64,000 bases of DNA. Source: Brotaphodocola faecis. Its GTDB lineage: Bacteria; Bacillota; Clostridia; Lachnospirales; Lachnospiraceae. This document shows, in pieces, positions 27,009 to 35,771 of this stretch. The stretch spans positions 62,001-126,000 of the forward strand of contig NZ_JBBMFJ010000003.1 in the NCBI RefSeq assembly GCF_040096075.1. The letters run 5' to 3'. Each line of letters opens with the position of its first letter. Position 1 is the stretch's first letter. The translations under genes were made by a program, and so were the position numbers. The notes under the pieces are model-generated. The model did no database searches. It was not told the origin of the DNA and saw only the letters and a list, made by a program, of their open reading frames with translations.

Positions 27009-27031
27009 GGCAGCTATGCGGCTGCCTTTTC
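27009..27031 (+). terminator. small terminator
   Basis: GGCAGC (27009-27014) pairs with GCTGCC (27021-27026), followed by TTTTC. Confidence 0.55.
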
Positions 27032-27058
27032 TATATTCAAAGAAATGGAGGATGACAA

Positions 27059-29167
27059 GTGAAATTAGTGATTGCAGAAAAGCCCTCTGTCGCTATGGCT
27101 TTGGCGGCGGTATTGGGCGCAGATGAGAAAAAGGACGGCTATCTGGAAGGCGGCGGCTACCTGGTGAGCTGGTGCGTCGGCCACCTTCTGGAGCTGGCAC
27201 AGCCTGAAGCCTACGGGGAACAGTATGCCAGATGGCGCTATGGCGATCTGCCGATCCTGCCGGACGAATGGAAATATGAGGTGCCGAAGGACAAGAAGAA
27301 ACAGCTTGACCTCCTGTGCCGGCTGATGAAGGACAAACGGGTGGATTCCGTGGTGTGCGCCACTGACGCCGGACGCGAGGGTGAGCTGATCTTCCGTCTG
27401 GTCTATGAGTATGCCGGGTGCAGGAAACCGATGGAACGCCTCTGGATTTCCAGTATGGAGGACGCGGCGATCCGGGACGGTTTTGAACACCTGCGCCCCG
27501 GTAAGGATTATGACCGTCTCTATGAGGCCGCGGTTTGCCGGGCCGGTGCGGACTGGCTGGTTGGGATCAATGCGACCAGGCTGTTTTCTGTCTTGTACGG
27601 CGTCACCCTGAATGTCGGGCGCGTCATGTCCCCAACGCTGGCGCTTTTGGTGCAGCGTGAGGCAGAGATTCAGGCATTTACCAGCAGGCCCTTCTATGTC
27701 CCAGAGATCACTTGCGGCGGTCTTACTGCTTCCGGTGATAAGCTGGCGGAAAAACAGGCAGCAGAGACAATCCGCAGGGAATGTGACGGGCAGACGGCTT
27801 CTGTCCTTTCAGTGGAAAAGCAGGTAAAGACCGTACAGCCTCCCCGCCTCTATGATCTGACGACCTTGCAGCGGGAATGTAACCGTATCTACGGCTACAC
27901 CGCCCAGCAGACCCTTGACTACCTGCAATCCCTCTATGAGAAAAAGCTGGCGACCTATCCCCGTACCGACAGCCAGTATTTGACCGAGGATATGCAGGCA
28001 ACCGCCGCCTCCCTGATCCTGTGGCTGCGGGACAACATGCCTTTCGGGAAAGGATGCCTGGAAGAACCGGATATTGACCGGGTAACGGATGGCAGTAAAG
28101 TCACCGACCACCATGCCATTATTCCCACCGTGGAGATCGCCCGGACGGACCTGTCTGCTCTCCCTTCCGGGGAACGGGATGTTTTGGCGCTGATCGCCAT
28201 GAGGCTCCTTTGCGCCACCGGCCAGACGCACCGCTTTGAGGCGGTCACGGTGGTACTGGATTGTGCAGGCCATTCCTTCACAGCGAAAGGAAAGACCGTC
28301 TTGCAGGCAGGTTGGAAGGAAATTGAACGGCTCTACCGCATGGGGCTGAAACAGGCGGAACTGGAAAAGGAGGACCCCGCAGACGCGGCCTTGCCGGAGC
28401 TTACCCAGGGCCAGACCTTTGAACCGGTGGCAGCAGGCGTCCGGGAAGGCAAGACCTCCCCGCCAAAGCACTATACGGAGGATTCCCTGTTGGCAGCTAT
28501 GGAAACGGCAGGCGCGGCAGACGCACCGGAGGATGCAGAGCGCAAGGGTTTAGGCACCCCGGCTACCCGTGCGGCTACACTGGAAAAGCTGGTAACAACC
28601 GGCTTTGTGCAGAGAAAGAAAAAACAGCTCATTCCCACGGAAAAGGGAACCAACCTGATTACGGTCCTGCCGGATAATATTAAATCCCCGCTGCTTACCG
28701 CGGAATGGGAATCCAGACTAAAACAGGTGGAGCGCGGCGAGATCAGTGCGGAGGCTTTCATGGAAGGGATCGCCGATATGAACAGGGGGCTTGTCAAAGA
28801 ACATACCGCACCGGAGGAACGGTTTGCCGGCCTGTTCCCTTACGCAAAAGGAACCCGGCGCGAGGCTGTCGGCACCTGTCCCCGCTGCGGCGGCACTGTG
28901 TATGAGGGCAAAAAGGGATTTTTCTGTGAAAAGCGAGACTGCTCCTTTGCCCTCTGGAAAGATAACAAATTCTTTACAGGTAAGAAGAAAACCCTGACAA
29001 AAACCGTTGCGGCGGCCCTTCTGAAAGAGGGCCGCGTTTCTATGTCCGGGCTTTACAGTGAAAAAACGGGCCGGACCTATGACGCGGTTGTGGTGCTGGA
29101 TGATACGGGCGGCAAGTATGTGAATTTCAAGCTGGAATTTCCGGCGAGGAAAGGTGGGCGCAAATGA
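27059..29167 (+). CDS. topB: DNA topoisomerase III (type IA)
   Basis: 702 residues. Relaxes or decatenates DNA during conjugative transfer or circle replication. The TOPRIM domain is at the N-terminus (LVIAEKPSVAMALAAVLG; CATDAGREGELIFRLVYEYA). The active-site Tyr300 lies in LATYPRTDSQYL. The C-terminus carries one Topo zinc ribbon (CPRCGGTVYEGKKGFFC). Length fits TopB of mobile elements. The start is GTG 27059 after GGAGG. The stop overlaps the next ATG by four bases. Confidence 0.95.
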   Translation: MKLVIAEKPSVAMALAAVLGADEKKDGYLEGGGYLVSWCVGHLLELAQPEAYGEQYARWRYGDLPILPDEWKYEVPKDKKKQLDLLCRLMKDKRVDSVVCATDAGREGELIFRLVYEYAGCRKPMERLWISSMEDAAIRDGFEHLRPGKDYDRLYEAAVCRAGADWLVGINATRLFSVLYGVTLNVGRVMSPTLALLVQREAEIQAFTSRPFYVPEITCGGLTASGDKLAEKQAAETIRRECDGQTASVLSVEKQVKTVQPPRLYDLTTLQRECNRIYGYTAQQTLDYLQSLYEKKLATYPRTDSQYLTEDMQATAASLILWLRDNMPFGKGCLEEPDIDRVTDGSKVTDHHAIIPTVEIARTDLSALPSGERDVLALIAMRLLCATGQTHRFEAVTVVLDCAGHSFTAKGKTVLQAGWKEIERLYRMGLKQAELEKEDPADAALPELTQGQTFEPVAAGVREGKTSPPKHYTEDSLLAAMETAGAADAPEDAERKGLGTPATRAATLEKLVTTGFVQRKKKQLIPTEKGTNLITVLPDNIKSPLLTAEWESRLKQVERGEISAEAFMEGIADMNRGLVKEHTAPEERFAGLFPYAKGTRREAVGTCPRCGGTVYEGKKGFFCEKRDCSFALWKDNKFFTGKKKTLTKTVAAALLKEGRVSMSGLYSEKTGRTYDAVVVLDDTGGKYVNFKLEFPARKGGRK

Positions 29168-29541
29168 GCGCCCCACCGGAAAGAGAACTGACACGATCCG
29201 AGCGGGCGGCAATCCGAAGGCTGGTGACGAGTTTGTGCGCCAACTATGACTGCCAGGATAAGCTCTGCCTCCCCCTGGACTGTCCCTGCTACATGCTGAA
29301 TAAATGGTGGACCGGCGCGTTCTGCCGTTATTTCCGGGCGGCGGTGCTGCCTACGGAGCCAAAGCTGGAATCTGCCCTGACCGGTGAAGATACTTCTCTC
29401 AGGCAGAAGATATGCCCGGTCTGCGGAAAGGCTTACCTTCCGGTCACAAGCCAGGCGTATTGTTCGGATTTTTGCCGTAGCTTTGCCAGACGGAAATCCG
29501 AGCGGGAACGGAAACGGCGCAGGCGGCAAAACAGAGGGTGA
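29164..29541 (+). CDS. cysteine-rich VLP-domain protein
   Basis: 125 residues. The N-terminal Cys-rich domain matches the Cys_rich_VLP family: RRLVTSLCANYDCQDKLC, then LPLDCPCYMLNKW. A second zinc-ribbon-like group follows (CPVCGKAY, then CSDFCRSFARRKS) and a very basic tail. It is probably a small zinc protein binding nucleic acid. Coupled to topB by an ATGA overlap. Confidence 0.8.
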   Translation: MSAPPERELTRSERAAIRRLVTSLCANYDCQDKLCLPLDCPCYMLNKWWTGAFCRYFRAAVLPTEPKLESALTGEDTSLRQKICPVCGKAYLPVTSQAYCSDFCRSFARRKSERERKRRRRQNRG

Positions 29542-29543
29542 TG

Positions 29544-29656
29544 TGTCCGCAACTTAGCCCAATCAGGCCAGTGTTTTCAAGGGTTTTAAGGCCCTGTTTA
29601 CGGGGCGCCTATATTAGAATACTCCCGGCCTCTGAAATGGGGCTAAGTTGCGGACA
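29544..29656. repeat. 113-bp segment bounded by 17-bp perfect inverted repeats
   Basis: TGTCCGCAACTTAGCCC (29544-29560) is the exact reverse complement of 29640-29656. The interior has no gene and only weak secondary structure. It starts just after the stop of the Cys-rich gene and ends before the next SD. No clear target duplication flanks it. It could be a MITE-like insertion or a large regulatory stem-loop. Confidence 0.6.
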
Positions 29657-29705
29657 AAGGGCGCATTTTAGTGCTCTATTTTTATGACAGTTTGGAGGGA
29701 TGCTT

Positions 29706-30224
29706 ATAGAAAAAATACCGATTGTGCCGGAGATCATGCGGATCGATACCAGGACGCAGGCCATTGACATGCAGCAGATCGGCAACCGGCGCTTCCTGTT
29801 CAATCCAAAGACCGGCGTGCTGGTCCTGGGCCGCCAGTATCAGGAAACAAGTCTTGTAAATGCCAGCCATGCCGTGGAGCTGGCAGATGCGGGAATCACA
29901 AAAGATTTTGACGATTTTGTGCGGGGCTGGATCGGGACCGGCAGGAACTATCCCAAAGGGGTGATCCACTTTGCCCCATGTGTAGATTCCGGAAACATTT
30001 CTCTTTTTGACCGGGCTTTTGACACGCTGGAAATGTTCAGGGAAAACGGTGCTCTGGCCGGAACGGTGGTACGGGGCTTCGGGAGCCGGTGGGAACAGCC
30101 CTTATCTGCGATCCTTACGGATTTACAGAAAGAGGAACAAAAGCCCTCCCTCCGGCAGCAGCTAAGGAAAACGCCGGAGGGCAAAGCTGTCCGGCACAGG
30201 AAAGAAAACCAACAACAACGATAG
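29706..30224 (+). CDS. conserved ICE protein of unknown function
   Basis: About 172 residues, soluble, no recognised domain. N-terminus EKIPIVPEIMRIDTRTQ; the C-terminal tail carries EEQKPSLRQQLRKTPEG, a motif shared with the next gene. ATG 29700 touches the SD (GGAGGG, 29694-29699) and cannot be used normally; the SD fits ATA at 29706. Part of a run of four unknown ICE genes before mobC. Confidence 0.6.
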   Translation: MEKIPIVPEIMRIDTRTQAIDMQQIGNRRFLFNPKTGVLVLGRQYQETSLVNASHAVELADAGITKDFDDFVRGWIGTGRNYPKGVIHFAPCVDSGNISLFDRAFDTLEMFRENGALAGTVVRGFGSRWEQPLSAILTDLQKEEQKPSLRQQLRKTPEGKAVRHRKENQQQR

Positions 30225-30235
30225 GAGGCGATTTT

Positions 30236-30868
30236 TTGAGTATCAACCATATTGAAACAGAGGACCTTCGCCGTATGGAGGGAAAAGGCGGCCTGATTTT
30301 GCAGGGCTGCGGCGGCGAGCTGCAGGAATGGCTTGACGGGATCAATGAAATGTTCACCGAGGCCGGTATTCTGAAAAACGGCGCGAAGTTCCAGGATATT
30401 TTTGCTTTTGAGTATAATGATTCTCCCTGTCTGCTCTATCCCTTTGAGGGTGTGGACCTGGAGATTGGGAAACTTGCCATGTGGCGTTTGCAGACCCATG
30501 AGACTTTCGGTGGCACATGGCTCTCTGATTTTGTCCCCAACCGTCTGGGCGGGTTTATCGGGGAACCGGCGCCGGAGCCGGAAAAGCCGGACTGCGCGCT
30601 GATCGGGCAGGACGGCAATATTTTTAACCTGGTGGGGATCGCTGAGCGCACTTTGCGGGAGCATGGGCTTACAGACCAGGCAAAGGAAATGAAGGACCGG
30701 GTATTTGCTTCCGGCAGCTATGGCGAGGCGCTTTGTATCATCGGCGAGTATGTGAATATCACAGATACGGAGCCGGAACAAAGGCCCTCCCTCCGGCAGC
30801 AGCTTAAAGAAACGAAAACAGCGGAACCGTCTGCCCGGCTAAAACCGGAAAAGCAGCAGGAACGATAA
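30236..30868 (+). CDS. conserved ICE protein of unknown function with LRQQL tail
   Basis: 210 residues, soluble. The central part (FAFEYNDSPCLLYPFEG; MWRLQTHETFGGTWLSDFV) and a second conserved half (CALIGQDGNIFNLVGIAERT) look like two small domains; the second resembles a module seen in many ICE polyvalent proteins. The tail has EQRPSLRQQLKETK. The start is TTG 30236, about six bases after AGGAGG. No function can be assigned. Confidence 0.65.
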   Translation: MSINHIETEDLRRMEGKGGLILQGCGGELQEWLDGINEMFTEAGILKNGAKFQDIFAFEYNDSPCLLYPFEGVDLEIGKLAMWRLQTHETFGGTWLSDFVPNRLGGFIGEPAPEPEKPDCALIGQDGNIFNLVGIAERTLREHGLTDQAKEMKDRVFASGSYGEALCIIGEYVNITDTEPEQRPSLRQQLKETKTAEPSARLKPEKQQER

Positions 30869-30880
30869 CAGGAGGTGCCG

Positions 30881-31813
30881 ATGGAAAAAGAAAAGACTTA
30901 CGGTGTATGGGCGGTGCGCAGCGCCGCTTCAATCTTTGGGCGGGCGGAAAGCTGGTGCAAGGAGGCCGGCAGGCCCCTTGAATTTGCCTCCCAGGAGACA
31001 GCCGAGGCTTACGCGAAGGAGTGTAACAGCCGCACGACTGCCAACGTCCACTATTTTGTAAAGGAAAAGGAACCGGAACCGGGTGCTGTCCGAAAGGACG
31101 GAACACAGCCGGACAGAGCTGCCCGCGCCCATGAGGAACAGACGCCCCGAAACGCGGCGATGGAAAAACTGAATGAGATTCCCGGCAGGCAGCTTTCCAA
31201 AGATCCGGACCCTTTGGTGGAAATCCGTTCCGCGGTACACAGCAATTATGCCGGCATGGTCGCCATGCTTGCGGCAGACAACCGGGTCTATCTGGGCCGC
31301 GAGGAACACTATCACTATCAGGACGGGCTTACCTCCTATTACGATAACGGCGACGGCTCCCTATGCTTTGTCACAGACCGGGCGGATATGTATTATTTCC
31401 TCTACGGTGAGGGCTGGGCCCATTCTCAGGCGGAAATGCTGGAGCGTGGGCTTACATCGGATCAGTATGCGGAGTTTGCCCGGCTACAAAACGGCGTTCT
31501 CCGGCAGTTTGAAGCACAGCGGGAAATCCTGTTCGCCGGGCAGCCCTTCCAGCCGCCTGAAAGCTATCTGCGGAACGCGGAGCTTTACGAGGAAGGACAG
31601 ACCGGCAATTATAATATGCTGGACGGCAGGCTGAACAACGAGCCCCCGGTGAAGCCGGACCTGACGGACGGCCAGACCCACGAGGAAATCCGGGAGCTTG
31701 CCCCGGAGACCTTGCCGGAAGAAAAGCCCTCTGTCCTGGACCGCCTGAAATCCGAGCGCCCGGAGCATGAGGCAAGGCAGATCACACCGCCTGTCCCGGA
31801 AAGGGGGCTTTGA
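30881..31813 (+). CDS. conserved ICE protein, YodL/DUF4316-like tail
   Basis: 310 residues, soluble. N-terminus EKTYGVWAVRSAASIFG; middle segment HYHYQDGLTSYYDNGDG; C-terminus EEKPSVLDRLKSERPEH, similar to the end of DUF4316-type ICE proteins. GTG at 30875 is upstream in frame, but GGAGGTG fits ATG 30881. Function unknown; the family match is based on the tail only. Confidence 0.6.
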   Translation: MEKEKTYGVWAVRSAASIFGRAESWCKEAGRPLEFASQETAEAYAKECNSRTTANVHYFVKEKEPEPGAVRKDGTQPDRAARAHEEQTPRNAAMEKLNEIPGRQLSKDPDPLVEIRSAVHSNYAGMVAMLAADNRVYLGREEHYHYQDGLTSYYDNGDGSLCFVTDRADMYYFLYGEGWAHSQAEMLERGLTSDQYAEFARLQNGVLRQFEAQREILFAGQPFQPPESYLRNAELYEEGQTGNYNMLDGRLNNEPPVKPDLTDGQTHEEIRELAPETLPEEKPSVLDRLKSERPEHEARQITPPVPERGL

Positions 31814-31815
31814 GT

Positions 31816-32514
31816 ATGGGGACCAAATTTGAAGGCGTAGACATACTGGACTTTCTGGGGCAGGTCGTAGAACTGCATACACAGCATTATAAAGAAGATT
31901 TTGACGTGGATAAAGAACTGATCCAAAAGGTGGCCTTATCAGGAGAACCGGAGGAGCGGCGCCTTCTCTGGATGTCACGGCCCTGCGGCACCTATTGTTT
32001 GAGCGAGCGGGAGGTGTATCTACAGGAAAGCAATGAAAATAAAGTGTGGATGTTCTACCATGAGCAGACGAATGACCCGATTTTAGCTTATGCCCTTACA
32101 TTGGATGGTTTGCAGGATGGAAAAGTGACCGGCACCATCTACCCTCTGGATTACCCTTCCCATGTGGAGCGGGTGAAATCACTGTCCTGTCCCATTGACC
32201 GGGTAACGGTGACATTCGAGGACGGCGTACAGTTTACCTTGCCCTATCAGTCCCGGAGACGGCAGATCAATGAGCTTATGCCGGAGCACGGCACGCCAAA
32301 ATCCATGCAGTACGCGCCGGAAAGCGAGCGGGAGCTGGCGGTGATCCTGCGCCGGGAACGGCTGAAACGGGATTACCATGCAAAGCCGGGCAATGTTCAG
32401 GAATACATGGAAAAATTAAAAAAGGCGTCCATGCGCGGCAGGCTCAAAGAGGCCCAGGCCGCCGTCGCTGCTCCCGGTAGAGGCGCACCCCATAAAGGCG
32501 GGCTGGACCGATGA
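31816..32514 (+). CDS. conserved ICE protein of unknown function
   Basis: 232 residues, soluble; not recognised. It has an acidic N-terminal half (EGVDILDFLGQVVELHTQHY), a beta-rich middle (VTVTFEDGVQFTLPYQ) and a basic C-terminus (YMEKLKKASMRGRLKEA). TTG 31810 is an alternative start. Its end overlaps mobC by four bases, suggesting co-translation with the relaxosome gene. Confidence 0.6.
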   Translation: MGTKFEGVDILDFLGQVVELHTQHYKEDFDVDKELIQKVALSGEPEERRLLWMSRPCGTYCLSEREVYLQESNENKVWMFYHEQTNDPILAYALTLDGLQDGKVTGTIYPLDYPSHVERVKSLSCPIDRVTVTFEDGVQFTLPYQSRRRQINELMPEHGTPKSMQYAPESERELAVILRRERLKRDYHAKPGNVQEYMEKLKKASMRGRLKEAQAAVAAPGRGAPHKGGLDR

Positions 32515-32855
32515 AGGGCGGACGGGATAAGCGGTCTGTCCGTGTGGAGTTTGTTCTGACCGAGGCGGAGGCTGCTTTGATAAAAGAGCGCATGGCAGAG
32601 CTGGGGATCACCAACCTTTCCGCTTATCTCCGCAAAATGGCGGTGGACGGTTACATCATTCACCTGGATATGGGCGACATTCAGGAAATGATACGCCTCC
32701 TTCGTATCTGCTCCAACAACTTAAACCAGTACACCCGGCGTGCCAATGAAACCGGCAGCGTTTATGCTGCGGATGTGGAAGATCTGCGTACCCGGCTGGA
32801 TGACCTGTGGAATGGTATGGATAAGCTGCTCCGGGGATTTGCAAACATTTCGTAA
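32511..32855 (+). CDS. mobC: MobC-type relaxosome accessory protein
   Basis: 114 residues. N-terminal ribbon-helix-helix-like region (RVEFVLTEAEAALIKERM, TNLSAYLRKMAVDGYI) followed by the MobC helix LLRICSNNLNQYTRRANETG. MobC binds oriT and helps the relaxase open DNA. Its partner relaxase is 3 kb downstream, separated by an AbiE pair. Confidence 0.85.
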   Translation: MKGGRDKRSVRVEFVLTEAEAALIKERMAELGITNLSAYLRKMAVDGYIIHLDMGDIQEMIRLLRICSNNLNQYTRRANETGSVYAADVEDLRTRLDDLWNGMDKLLRGFANIS

Positions 32856-32946
32856 ACGGAGAAAATAGCCGTTGCTTTCCGGGAACCGGCACGGTAGAAT
32901 TTTGGCAGAGGGACATGATATTTTCCCGTGGAAGGAGGCTTGACCT

Positions 32947-33237
32947 ATGCGTCTGATATTCAAACTGTTGGCGTTTCCCTTTGTCCTGGTTACGGGGCTT
33001 CTTTATCTGGTGTGCAAGTTCCTGGTGATCGCATCCGGCGCGGTGCTGGGGATTTTATCAGGCATTGTATTTCTGGCGTCGCTGGTGCTGTTCTTTACTG
33101 CCGGAGTGTGGGCCGGGCTTGCATGGCTGGTGATCGCGTTTCTGATAAGCCCCTACGGTCTGCCAATGGCGGCGGCCTGGCTGGTCGGGATGATCGGCGG
33201 CGCAAACCACGCACTCAAAGATTTTGTATTTGGATAA
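32947..33237 (+). CDS. CD1845-like small membrane protein
   Basis: 96 residues, nearly all hydrophobic: three to four membrane segments (LLAFPFVLVTGLLYLVCKFL, GAVLGILSGIVFLASLVLFF, LAWLVIAFLISPYGLPMAA). Matches the small CD1845-type membrane protein found next to mobC in this ICE type. Role unknown. SD GGAGG precedes ATG. Confidence 0.75.
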   Translation: MRLIFKLLAFPFVLVTGLLYLVCKFLVIASGAVLGILSGIVFLASLVLFFTAGVWAGLAWLVIAFLISPYGLPMAAAWLVGMIGGANHALKDFVFG

Positions 33238-33243
33238 ACTTAT

Positions 33244-33276
33244 GGGCGGGGCATTTTCGGTGTCCCGCCCTCTTTT
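33244..33276 (+). terminator. rho-independent terminator
   Basis: GGGCGGG (33244-33250) pairs perfectly with CCCGCCC (33264-33270), followed by TCTTTTT. Confidence 0.8.
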
Positions 33277-33328
33277 TCACTATTCGGGGCTGTCTCACAA
33301 GGCAGCTTTTTCTATTTGGAGGGATCAC

Positions 33329-33838
33329 ATGAAAGACACAACACAGCTATATATCTATCCGGCTTCCTATGTGCGTGAGCATGGAGAACTGGAACAATAC
33401 CGTGCTTCCTATAAGGCAAATATCGCCTGTAAGGAGGCAATCGAACAGGCCATTGCCGATCACTACCGGGATAACCGCCTCGGAACGGAGGCAGTACATC
33501 AGGTTTTGGAACAATTCGGTTATGACCGGATGTTTTATGTGCTTGCGGGCACGGTCCGGCAAAAGGATTGGGATGGGCGTATTTCCCGCGATAACAAAGC
33601 CTGGGCGAAAACCATTCCGGTCTACGAGAACCCGGACGGCTTCGGCCAAGATCGGAATGTTTACTTTGTGGTGGATCGTAGCCACCCCGGACTTGTCGAT
33701 CTCTTTCTTACGCAGGCCCGGCTCGATTATACAAAGGAACATGGGAAGAAAGTCTCGATCCGCGAAGGCATAAAACAGAGTACAGAGCGGACGGCAGCCG
33801 TACATGCACCAACAAAACGGAAAGAGCCGGAACGTTAA
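33329..33838 (+). CDS. DUF3849 protein
   Basis: 169 residues, soluble. DUF3849 hallmarks: IYPASYVREHGELEQYRASY, IEQAIADHYRDNRLG, and VLAGTVRQKDWDGRIS. The C-terminus is basic. Common in Tn1549-type elements, function unknown. ATG 33329 follows GGAGGG. Confidence 0.85.
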   Translation: MKDTTQLYIYPASYVREHGELEQYRASYKANIACKEAIEQAIADHYRDNRLGTEAVHQVLEQFGYDRMFYVLAGTVRQKDWDGRISRDNKAWAKTIPVYENPDGFGQDRNVYFVVDRSHPGLVDLFLTQARLDYTKEHGKKVSIREGIKQSTERTAAVHAPTKRKEPER

Positions 33839-33926
33839 TACATTTTCAAATTCGCACAAAACAGATACTTTCCCTATTGCTTCGTGCAGTTCAAAAAACG
33901 ATTATTTCTAAATCCGTTCAAAACCA

Positions 33927-33955
33927 TTGTATTTTCTCTTGCTTTGCGTTATAAT
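33927..33955 (+). promoter_or_regulatory. promoter of the abiE operon
   Basis: TTGTAT (33927-33932), 17-base spacer, TATAAT (33950-33955), 24 bases before the AbiEi ATG. Direct repeats of GTTCAAAA (33889 region and 33915 region) upstream could be antitoxin-binding sites. Confidence 0.65.
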
Positions 33956-33979
33956 GAAAACAAAAAAGGAGGCTGTGCA

Positions 33980-34744
33980 ATGGAACGATACAAAGAGCTT
34001 GCCGCTTTGCGCTGTTTTACACATGATGATATGGTGCAGCTCGCCGGATCAGAAAGTTCCGCTGTATGGCAGATAAAGAGTTATCTGCAAAAAGGATATA
34101 TCGAGCGTGTGCGCCGCAATCTATATGCGGTCATCAGCATGGAAACCGGACAGGCGATCCCGAACCGCTACCAGATAGCTTCCCGCGTGACAGACGATGC
34201 CTGTGTGTCCCACCACAGCGCCTTTGAATACTACGGATATGCGAACCAGGTTTTTTATGATGTGTACTTCACCACCCAAAAGCGCGTCCGCCCGTTCTCT
34301 TATGACGGCGTAAATTACTGTCCGATGGCCTGCCGGGGAAATACGGACATCATAAAAACAGACACCGGCATCCGCGTGACTTCTTTAGAGCGGACCGTGA
34401 TAGACAGTATAGCGGATTTTGAAAAAATCGGAGGCCTGGAAGAATTGTTGCGCTGCCTTCTCCTGATTCCTTCGCTTGATTACAGCAAACTGCTTGACGC
34501 GCTGGAACTGTATGGCCGGGCGCAGCTATATCAAAAGGCCGGATTTATTCTTGAAGCATGGAAAGAGGAACTGTCTTTACCGGAACCGTTTTTTGTGGAA
34601 TGTGAAAAACGGTCTTCTGCCAGTAAAACCTATCTCTTTGAAAAGCAGGGCGATTTTGTCCTTCATAACAGATGGAAACTGTTTGCTCCAAAAGATTTGA
34701 AAACGATCATAAATAAGGGGGTAACTGATTATGATGCGCTTTGA
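33980..34744 (+). CDS. abiEi: AbiEi-type antitoxin (type IV toxin-antitoxin)
   Basis: 254 residues. N-terminal winged-helix domain (FTHDDMVQLAGSESSAVWQI, YLQKGYIERVRRNLYAV) and the AbiEi C-terminal domain (SHHSAFEYYGYANQVFYDV; RVTSLERTVIDSIADFEKI). AbiEi represses its own operon and counters the AbiEii nucleotidyltransferase. ATG 33980 follows AAGGAGG. It overlaps the toxin gene by 14 bases. The pair stabilises the element or aborts phage infection; its place between mobC and the relaxase points to ICE maintenance. Confidence 0.88.
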   Translation: MERYKELAALRCFTHDDMVQLAGSESSAVWQIKSYLQKGYIERVRRNLYAVISMETGQAIPNRYQIASRVTDDACVSHHSAFEYYGYANQVFYDVYFTTQKRVRPFSYDGVNYCPMACRGNTDIIKTDTGIRVTSLERTVIDSIADFEKIGGLEELLRCLLLIPSLDYSKLLDALELYGRAQLYQKAGFILEAWKEELSLPEPFFVECEKRSSASKTYLFEKQGDFVLHNRWKLFAPKDLKTIINKGVTDYDAL

Positions 34745-35687
34745 CCGTATTACGCTTGGCAGGCAGGCCAAAGAACTCGGCTTTGTCCGTGACACCTTTG
34801 AGAAAGTCTGCCGCCTCGCGGATGTTCTTTCTTTTATGGAAAGCGATGGGTTGCTTGCGGACAGCCTTGCCCTGAAAGGCGGCACGGCGATCAATCTGAC
34901 GATTTTTGATCTGCCCCGCCTGTCGGTTGATATAGACCTGGATTTCTCAAAGGATGTATCAAGGGAAGCTATGCTAGCGGAGCGGGAGCAGATCAATGAA
35001 CACATACAAAAATACATGGCGGCTTCCGGCTATACGCTGAGTTTGAAATCAAAGCAATACCACGCGCTGGATTCCTTCGTGTACGAGTATGTGAATGCCG
35101 GAGGAATGAAAGACAACCTGAAAATTGAGATCAACTATATGCTCCGCTGCCATGTGCTGCCTGTTTCCCGCAGACCGGTTTATTTGCCATGGAACGATCA
35201 GGAGCTTACAGTATTAAACGTTGATCCTCTGGAAATCTTCTCCGCAAAGACGGTCGCCCTCTTAAACCGGGCGGCCCCGCGGGATTTATATGATATGTTC
35301 AATATGCAAAAGTATGGATTGTTTGACGAGACGCAGGAACCGCTTTTCAGAAAGTGTATCATGTTCTACGCGGCGATTGCTTCGGAAACCGTGCCGGAAT
35401 ACTTTGACCTCAATGGTATCGGCAGCATATCCGCACGGAAAATCAGGACGGACCTTACACCGGTGCTGCGCCGTGGAGAACGCTTTGACCTGGCCTGTGC
35501 GCAGAAACAGGTAAAGGATTATTTAGCCGCGATTCTAAAACCGGAAGATACGGAGCTGTCCTTCTGGCAGGCTTTTGCAGAGGGAAACTATCAGCCGGGC
35601 CTTTTGTTTGACGATGCTGATATTCTCTCGCGTGTTGAACATCACCCGATGGCACTATGGAAATGCGGCGGGCGGATGCCAAAGTAA
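34731..35687 (+). CDS. abiEii: AbiEii/AbiGii-type nucleotidyltransferase toxin
   Basis: 318 residues, DUF1814 nucleotidyltransferase. The catalytic region is intact: LALKGGTAINL then LPRLSVDIDLDFSKD (metal-binding Asp pair), with the later conserved Lys region VDPLEIFSAKTVALLNRAAP followed by RDLYDM. Related enzymes add nucleotides to tRNA ends and stop growth. Translation is coupled to the antitoxin. Confidence 0.9.
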   Translation: MMRFDRITLGRQAKELGFVRDTFEKVCRLADVLSFMESDGLLADSLALKGGTAINLTIFDLPRLSVDIDLDFSKDVSREAMLAEREQINEHIQKYMAASGYTLSLKSKQYHALDSFVYEYVNAGGMKDNLKIEINYMLRCHVLPVSRRPVYLPWNDQELTVLNVDPLEIFSAKTVALLNRAAPRDLYDMFNMQKYGLFDETQEPLFRKCIMFYAAIASETVPEYFDLNGIGSISARKIRTDLTPVLRRGERFDLACAQKQVKDYLAAILKPEDTELSFWQAFAEGNYQPGLLFDDADILSRVEHHPMALWKCGGRMPK

Positions 35688-35771
35688 AAAGATACACCGG
35701 CACTATAACGAATACATACCAAGGGCTGTCCTTCCGGGCAGCTCTTTCATTTTGGCAAGGGGGTGATCCTG

